From: an uncultured Streptococcus sp.
GTDB taxonomy: Bacteria > Bacillota > Bacilli > Lactobacillales > Streptococcaceae
Reading direction: 5' to 3'
DNA length: 19,499 bases
Assembly (NCBI GenBank): GCA_905373305.1
Contig: CAJPSM010000016.1
Coordinates: forward strand, 1 to 19,499
Position numbers and translations under genes: made by a program. The notes under the pieces were generated by a model. The model was given only the letters and a program-made list of their open reading frames with translations. It was not told the DNA's origin and did not search any database. Shown here piece by piece: positions 14,606 through 19,499 of this stretch (position 1 is its first letter; every line of letters starts with the position of its first letter).

Positions 14606-16766
14606 GGATTATTTTGTTTTGAACAATATGGTGAACATTCCAATTGATGGTGAAATTCCTCTTTACTATGATAGAGAGGCCTTAACAGACTATTTAAAGA
14701 ATGAAATTGAACCTCATACGATGCATTTTTCAAGTCTGAAAGAACGTCTCCAGTATTTAATTCAAGAGGATTATGTGGATGAAGAGGTTGTGGGCTTGTA
14801 TCGCGGAGAGTCTGGTGAGATTGATAGTGATTTTTTAGAGGGCTTATATCAAAAAATCAAAGAACATGATTTTGCCTTTAAGAGTTTTATGGGAGCTTAT
14901 AAATTTTATAATCAATATGCACTAAAGACTGATGATTCCAAGACCTATTTGGAATCGTTTGAGGACCGGGTGTTCCTTAATGCCCTCTATCTAGGAAATG
15001 GTGATCAGAACTTAGCGACAAAAATTGCGGAGGAAATGATTACCCAACGGTACCAACCTGCGACCCCCACATTCTTAAATGCAGGAAAAAAACGGCGTGG
15101 TGAGATGGTTTCTTGTTTTCTGATAGATCTCGATGACTCTATGTTATCTATCGGACGTGGGATTAACTCTGCTTTGCAACTTTCTAGACTTGGTGGTGGG
15201 GTTGGAGTGAATTTATCGAACCTACGTGCGAGTGGATCTCCTATAAAAGGAATTGAATATGCTTCTTCGGGAGTGCTCCCTGTAATGAAACTACTAGAAG
15301 ACTCTTTCAGCTATAGCAATCAGCTAGGACAGAGAAATGGGGCAGGGGTCGTTTACTTGAATGTTTTTCATCAGGATATTCTCGCCTTTTTATCGACAAA
15401 GAAGGAGAATGCAGATGAAAAAATTCGTGTTAAAACCCTCTCTCTGGGGTTGGTCGTTCCGGATAAGTATTACGAGCTGATTAAAACAAATCAACCCATG
15501 TATCTGTTTAATCCTTATCATGTTGAAAAAGTCTATGGAAAACCTTTTTCGTACGTAGATATCACGACTGAATACGACCGATTGGTTGCAAATCCAGCTA
15601 TTGAAAAGACAGTTGTTCAAGCGAGAGAATTGGAACAGGAAATTTCCCGCTTGCAACAAGAGTCTGGCTATCCTTATATTCTAAATATCGATGTCGCTAA
15701 TCGCGCGAATCCCGTCAAAGGGAAAATCATTATGAGTAATCTTTGTTCAGAGATTTTGCAACCACAGACTCCATCCGTATTGAATGATGATTTGTCCTAT
15801 CATGAGATGGGAACGGATATTAGTTGTAACCTTGGATCAACTAATATTGTTAATTTACTAAAATCTGAAGATTTTGCTGCCTCTGTTGATACAATGGTTC
15901 GTGCCTTAACGACTGTTACGGATCTAGAGTCTATTGAAGAAGTGCCTACAGTAAATAAGGGAAATCGTCTCTACCATACGATAGGGCTCGGAGCGATGGG
16001 ATTACACACAGCTTTTGCTTTGCACCAAATCAAGTATGGTTCAAAAGAATCTCTAGAATTTACAGAAGCTTACTTCTTGGCATTGAATTATTATTCTTTA
16101 GTATCCAGCAATAGAATCGCAAGAGAGCGGCATGAGACATTTTATGAATTTGCGGATTCGAGCTATGCCGATGGAAGTTACTTTTCACCATATGTAGAGC
16201 AGGATTTTGTATTTAGATTTCCTAAGATAGCAGCCATTTTTAAGAATATGCCTATTCCAACGAAAGATGATTGGAAGGTACTAAGGGAGAAGATCATGAA
16301 AGATGGTCTCTACCATCGAAATCGTTTAGCAGTGGCGCCTAATGGTTCTATTTCTTATATCAATGAAACGAGTGCTTCTCTTCATCCGATTACTCAGTTG
16401 GTAGAGAATCGGCAGGAAAAGAAGGTGGGATCGAACTTTTATCCCGCTCCGTATCTGTCCAATGATACCTTACCATTTTATGAGACTGCTTATAACATGG
16501 ATCAGCGTAAAATTATTGATGTGTATGCAGTCGCACAAAAACACATTGATCAGGGAATGAGTCTGACTCTCTTTATGCGTTCTCAATTACCTGAAGGACT
16601 ATATGAATGGAAAACTAAGGGAAATACAATGCTAACGACACGTGACTTGAATCGCCTTCGGAATTACGCATGGCGAAAAGGGATAAAATCACTTTATTAT
16701 GTCAGAACCTATACAGAGGATGACGAATTTAGCAGTGTAAATAGCTGTGAATCTTGTATGATTTAA
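14592..16766 (+). CDS. nrdE: Class Ib ribonucleotide reductase catalytic subunit NrdE
   Basis: NrdE reduces ribonucleoside diphosphates to deoxyribonucleotides. It has 724 residues, no N-terminal ATP-cone domain, as usual for class Ib, and all catalytic groups. Cys175 (VSCFL) and Cys412 (ISCNLGST) are the redox pair. Asn383, Cys385 and Glu387 (SNLCSEI) form the radical site. Tyr702-Tyr703 belong to the radical-transfer path. The tail CESCMI holds the shuttle cysteines 719 and 722. It is therefore expected to be active. The start lies inside the end of nrdI with a GGAGG site 9 bases upstream. The gene is visibly more A+T-rich than the flanking glycosidases. Mitis-group streptococci normally have another nrdHE/nrdF set elsewhere, so this would be a second copy. 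Confidence 0.97.
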   Translation: MSATKDYFVLNNMVNIPIDGEIPLYYDREALTDYLKNEIEPHTMHFSSLKERLQYLIQEDYVDEEVVGLYRGESGEIDSDFLEGLYQKIKEHDFAFKSFMGAYKFYNQYALKTDDSKTYLESFEDRVFLNALYLGNGDQNLATKIAEEMITQRYQPATPTFLNAGKKRRGEMVSCFLIDLDDSMLSIGRGINSALQLSRLGGGVGVNLSNLRASGSPIKGIEYASSGVLPVMKLLEDSFSYSNQLGQRNGAGVVYLNVFHQDILAFLSTKKENADEKIRVKTLSLGLVVPDKYYELIKTNQPMYLFNPYHVEKVYGKPFSYVDITTEYDRLVANPAIEKTVVQARELEQEISRLQQESGYPYILNIDVANRANPVKGKIIMSNLCSEILQPQTPSVLNDDLSYHEMGTDISCNLGSTNIVNLLKSEDFAASVDTMVRALTTVTDLESIEEVPTVNKGNRLYHTIGLGAMGLHTAFALHQIKYGSKESLEFTEAYFLALNYYSLVSSNRIARERHETFYEFADSSYADGSYFSPYVEQDFVFRFPKIAAIFKNMPIPTKDDWKVLREKIMKDGLYHRNRLAVAPNGSISYINETSASLHPITQLVENRQEKKVGSNFYPAPYLSNDTLPFYETAYNMDQRKIIDVYAVAQKHIDQGMSLTLFMRSQLPEGLYEWKTKGNTMLTTRDLNRLRNYAWRKGIKSLYYVRTYTEDDEFSSVNSCESCMI

Positions 16767-16775
16767 GGAGAGAAG

Positions 16776-17723
16776 ATGTCAAAAAAATTTCTATATTACA
16801 AAGCAATCAACTGGAATGAGATTGAGGATGAGTTAGATAACGCTACGTGGGAGAGAGCGACATCGTTATTTTGGCTAGACAATCGAATTCCAATTGAAAA
16901 TGATAAACCTGCTTTTAATCGTTTGTCGGTAGAGGAGAAGCAAGAATTAAATCGTTCGCTGATCTTTCTTGCGAATTTATCAACTTACCAGTCGTTAGAG
17001 GCAGAGGAGTTTATACGGCATAGTGAACGCTCACAACAGGAGGTTGCTATTTTAAACAATCTACAGTTCACTGAAATGGTAAATACCAAGGCTTATAATA
17101 CTATTTTATACTCCTTTAATGAGGATGAACAGGAGGTGGCATCCTTATTTGAGTGGGTAGATCAACATAAATTGGTAGTAGAGCGACTAGAAAGAGTCGA
17201 CACGGTATATCATAGTAAAAATGCGATTCAGAAGCGCTTTATGGCTACTTGTGTTGAAGGAATCATGACTTATAGTCAACTTGCTTTTTTGATGAAATTG
17301 TGGATTCAAAAGGGATTTACTAATCTTGGTGAAATGGTGAAAATGATTCTCTTGAATGAGTCATTGCATTGTGACTATCTGATACATAAAGTCAATCTTC
17401 TTTTGGCAAGAATGGATAGAGCTGGCCAAATTTCATTTCAAGCCTGGGCTGTTGAAATGATTGACAAGATCTTAAAAACAGAGGGGAAAATCATTCGTGA
17501 ACTTTATGTAGATGCTGACATTCAAAAATTGACTCAGAACCTTGTACAAAGAGAAGCCAATCATTTGTTAGAGAATATCGGGGTCGAAGAGAGATACCCG
17601 GTTGATAGGGAGATTCTCTCTGCGCTTGATCGAGTATTGAACAGACTGAGAAAGCACGAGCTTCTCGGGCAGATGTCTATCCATAGGATAGAAGAATCAC
17701 GTGATGATGACTATGATTTTTGA
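16776..17723 (+). CDS. nrdF: Degenerate NrdF-like R2 subunit (beta-prime candidate)
   Basis: This is a ferritin-like R2 homologue of 315 residues, clearly related to NrdF throughout (YYKAINWNEIED..., FWLDNRIP). By motif alignment with its neighbour, the six metal ligands Asp, Glu, His, Glu, Glu, His become Ser69, Glu100, Asn103, Glu161, Glu195, His198. Both non-bridging ligands of metal site 1 are lost. The radical tyrosine (Tyr107) and Trp33 remain, but the Asp preceding the Glu195 position, part of the radical-transfer path, is Asn194. The conserved C-terminal block with VNPIVMNG and NHDFFSQVG is absent and replaced by unrelated sequence, yet the NrdE-docking tail DDDYDF is kept. It starts 9 bases after nrdE with an AAGGAG site. 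It is intact, with no stops or frameshift. Class Ie metal-free R2 proteins change glutamates instead, so this is a different variant. Confidence 0.9.
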   Translation: MSKKFLYYKAINWNEIEDELDNATWERATSLFWLDNRIPIENDKPAFNRLSVEEKQELNRSLIFLANLSTYQSLEAEEFIRHSERSQQEVAILNNLQFTEMVNTKAYNTILYSFNEDEQEVASLFEWVDQHKLVVERLERVDTVYHSKNAIQKRFMATCVEGIMTYSQLAFLMKLWIQKGFTNLGEMVKMILLNESLHCDYLIHKVNLLLARMDRAGQISFQAWAVEMIDKILKTEGKIIRELYVDADIQKLTQNLVQREANHLLENIGVEERYPVDREILSALDRVLNRLRKHELLGQMSIHRIEESRDDDYDF

Positions 17724-17734
17724 GGAGGATTTAT

Positions 17735-18685
17735 ATGTTACATCGGACATTGAATTGGAAAGAAGTCGAGGATGAGTTAGACGACTATGTTTGGGATAAA
17801 GCCACGGCACAATTTTGGATTGATACTCGTGTTCCAGTATCAAATGACTTGCTTGATTGGAAGCAACTATCAGATCCGGAAAAAGAGGTTGTCAAGAAAG
17901 CGGTTGGAGGCTTGGCTTTGCTTGATACGCTTCAATCCGAAGAGGGATTGTATTCTATTAAACAGCACGTTCGAACTCGCAAGGAGAGAGCAGTTCTGAG
18001 TGATTTTACATTTATGGAATCTATCCATGCTAAGACATACGGTACCATATTGATTTCGTTAAATACTTTTAAGGAAATTGAGAAAATATATGATTGGATG
18101 AATCAGGATCCTAAAATGCAGTATAAAGCCCAAAAGATAAATGAGATGTATCAGCATGGAACCCCTCTACAGGTGATGGTTGCGAGTGTCTTTTTAGAAG
18201 GAATCCTATACTATAGCAACTTTTTCATACCGCTTTGGTATCGTGGACAAAATAAACTAGCTAATCTAGCAGAGTTAATCAAATTAGTAATTAGGGACGA
18301 ATCTGTACATGGGACTTATCTGGGATATAAGTTTCGCTTAACCTTTGATGAGCTCTCAGAAGCAGAACAACATGAGTTCATAACTTGGATGTATCGTTTT
18401 TTAGATGATCTTTTAGAAAATGAGTTTGCATATACGGGTGAAGTCTATGCACCTATTGGTCTGGCAGAAGAAATAAAGGTATTTGTTAAATACAATGCCA
18501 ATAAAGCACTACAAAATATGGGCTTTCAAAGTTATTTTTCGAATATTACAACGTCTGATGTAAATCCAATTGTTATGAATGGTATTTCGATTGAAACTGC
18601 TAATCACGATTTCTTTTCTCAAGTGGGGGCAGGATATCTAATGGGAAATGCAGAAGCAATGCTAGATGATGACTACGATTTTTAG
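17735..18685 (+). CDS. nrdF: Canonical class Ib radical-generating subunit NrdF
   Basis: This is the R2 subunit that holds the dimetal-tyrosyl radical cofactor. All residues needed are present in the 316-residue protein: Asp64 (LLDT), Glu95, His98 and Tyr102 (FMESIHAKTY), Glu155 (FLEG), and Asp188, Glu189 and His192 (RDESVH). The usual C-terminal block VNPIVMNG...NHDFFSQVG and the docking tail DDDYDF are intact. The frame is open back to a TTG at 17720, which overlaps the stop of the preceding gene. The ATG at 17735 with GAGGAGG at 17722-17728 is the better start. It is the last gene of the operon and is followed by a terminator. It should assemble with NrdI help and drive NrdE, alone or as a heterodimer with the preceding paralogue. 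Confidence 0.96.
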   Translation: MLHRTLNWKEVEDELDDYVWDKATAQFWIDTRVPVSNDLLDWKQLSDPEKEVVKKAVGGLALLDTLQSEEGLYSIKQHVRTRKERAVLSDFTFMESIHAKTYGTILISLNTFKEIEKIYDWMNQDPKMQYKAQKINEMYQHGTPLQVMVASVFLEGILYYSNFFIPLWYRGQNKLANLAELIKLVIRDESVHGTYLGYKFRLTFDELSEAEQHEFITWMYRFLDDLLENEFAYTGEVYAPIGLAEEIKVFVKYNANKALQNMGFQSYFSNITTSDVNPIVMNGISIETANHDFFSQVGAGYLMGNAEAMLDDDYDF

Positions 18686-18742
18686 AATAAACGAAACGAT
18701 TCCAATGGAAATCTCTACATAATTTTTTCATAAGTTTGTTTC

Positions 18743-18787
18743 AAAACGCCTTTAGTTTGTGTATATCTTTTGGAGGCGTTTTTTTTT
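18743..18787 (+). terminator. Rho-independent terminator of the nrd operon
   Basis: AAAACGCCT (18743-18751) pairs with AGGCGTTTT (18774-18782) across a 22-base loop, and a T-run continues to 18787. It lies 57 bases after the nrdF stop and just before the GH125 gene. Confidence 0.88.
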
Positions 18788-18828
18788 ATACTGAACATGA
18801 AACTTGTTTGAAAGAGGTAAAATCGATT

Positions 18829-19499
18829 ATGGTTTATTCGAAAGAGATTGTTAGAGAATGGCTGGATGAAGTGGCAGAGCGTGCCAAGGACCATCCGGAG
18901 TGGGTGGATGTCTTTGAGCGTTGCTACACCGACACCTTGGATAATACGGTCGAGATCCTAGAAGATGGATCAACTTTTGTCTTGACAGGGGATATTCCTG
19001 CCATGTGGCTTCGTGACTCGACCGCCCAACTAAGACCCTACCTTCATGTGGCTAAAAGAGATCCTCTCTTGCGTCAGACCATTGCAGGTTTGGTCAAGCG
19101 TCAGATGACCTTAGTGCTCAAGGATCCTTATGCTAACTCTTTTAATATTGAGGAAAACTGGAAGGGTCACCATGAGACAGACCACACAGACCTTAACGGC
19201 TGGATTTGGGAGCGCAAGTATGAGGTGGATTCGCTGTGCTATCCTTTGCAGTTGGCTTATCTCCTCTGGAAAGAGACTGGCGAGACCAGTCAGTTTGATG
19301 ACACTTTTGTCGCTGCGACCAAGGAAATCCTTCATCTGTGGACAGTGGAACAAGACCACAACAACTCCCCTTATCGTTTTGTTCGCGATACCGACCGTAA
19401 GGAAGACACACTGGTAAATGATGGCTTTGGACCTGACTTTGCAGTGACAGGGATGACCTGGTCAGCCTTTCGTCCGAGTGATGACTGCTGTCAGTATAG
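18829..19499 (+). CDS. GH125 exo-alpha-1,6-mannosidase (3' truncated)
   Basis: This is the start of a GH125 exo-alpha-1,6-mannosidase, which removes alpha-1,6-linked mannose from N-glycan cores in the cytoplasm. The frame is open from the ATG at 18829 (AAGAGG site upstream) to the window edge: 223 codons, about half of the roughly 425 expected. Family features visible are GDIPAMWLRDSTAQLRPY near residues 52-68, a stretch with NIEENW and HHETDHTDLNGW, and DGFGPDF followed by RPSDDCC at the end. No signal peptide is present. A TATACT at 18787-18792, at the end of the nrd terminator, may be its -10, but no clear -35 is seen. With GH92 and GH29 it forms the known pneumococcal N-glycan-degrading cluster. 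Confidence 0.93.
   Translation, partial: MVYSKEIVREWLDEVAERAKDHPEWVDVFERCYTDTLDNTVEILEDGSTFVLTGDIPAMWLRDSTAQLRPYLHVAKRDPLLRQTIAGLVKRQMTLVLKDPYANSFNIEENWKGHHETDHTDLNGWIWERKYEVDSLCYPLQLAYLLWKETGETSQFDDTFVAATKEILHLWTVEQDHNNSPYRFVRDTDRKEDTLVNDGFGPDFAVTGMTWSAFRPSDDCCQY

Noticed and set aside
17069..17400. Degenerate NrdF as a metal-free class Ie R2
   Set aside because: Class Ie proteins replace metal-binding glutamates with other residues including Lys; here Glu100, Glu161 and Glu195 are kept and Asp and His are lost instead.
17720..17734. TTG start at 17720 for the canonical nrdF
   Set aside because: It overlaps the stop of the preceding gene and the Shine-Dalgarno sequence; the ATG at 17735 is correctly spaced.
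19111..19417. Three overlapping 72-95 residue frames near the right end
   Set aside because: They are shadows of the GH125 reading frame, which is open to the window edge.
1..19499. CRISPR arrays, tRNA or rRNA genes, insertion sequences, prophage genes
   Set aside because: No regularly spaced repeats, cloverleaf genes, transposases, integrases or phage proteins were seen on either strand.

Overview
The window comes from a mitis-group Streptococcus (S. mitis / S. oralis / S. pneumoniae relatives). I infer this from protein similarity recalled from memory, from gene order (adcBA, arcTDCBA, then GH29, GH92 and GH125 glycosidases) that matches the pneumococcal chromosome, and from base composition. 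No database was searched.

Layout. (1) 1-2150, plus strand: the end of the zinc ABC permease adcB, then the zinc-binding lipoprotein adcA. A bidirectional terminator separates them from the next block. (2) 2206-8710, minus strand: the arginine deiminase operon, transcribed arcA-arcB-arcC-arcD-arcT, with a well-formed sigma-A promoter and a CcpA-type cre site upstream of arcA. A structured 145-bp palindromic element sits between arcB and arcC. (3) 8711-9450: a 740-bp intergenic region with the arcA promoter, a second strong promoter facing right, and two near-identical pairs of inverted DnaA boxes 210 bp apart. (4) 9451-13257: a GH29 alpha-fucosidase (plus) and a GH92 alpha-mannosidase (minus), convergent around a shared terminator. 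(5) 13325-18685: an accessory block, visibly richer in A+T, with a Crp/Fnr-family regulator (minus) divergent from nrdI-nrdE-nrdF-nrdF (plus). (6) 18829-end: the start of a GH125 exo-alpha-1,6-mannosidase. In the pneumococcal arrangement I remember, GH92 and GH125 are direct neighbours, so block 5 looks like an insertion between them.

How it works together. The adc genes import zinc. The arc genes turn arginine into ornithine, ammonia, CO2 and ATP. The glycosidases trim host N-glycans inside the cell. The nrd block encodes a complete extra class Ib ribonucleotide reductase: flavodoxin NrdI, catalytic NrdE and two different R2 subunits. The second R2 is canonical. The first has lost two metal ligands (Asp to Ser, His to Asn) and the Asp of the radical-transfer path, but keeps the C-terminal NrdE-docking tail. 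This resembles the yeast Rnr2/Rnr4 pair and is the most unusual part of the window. Its promoter carries an FNR-type box centred at about -41.5 and two NrdR boxes exactly 31 bp apart, so the neighbouring Fnr-like regulator and NrdR probably control it together.
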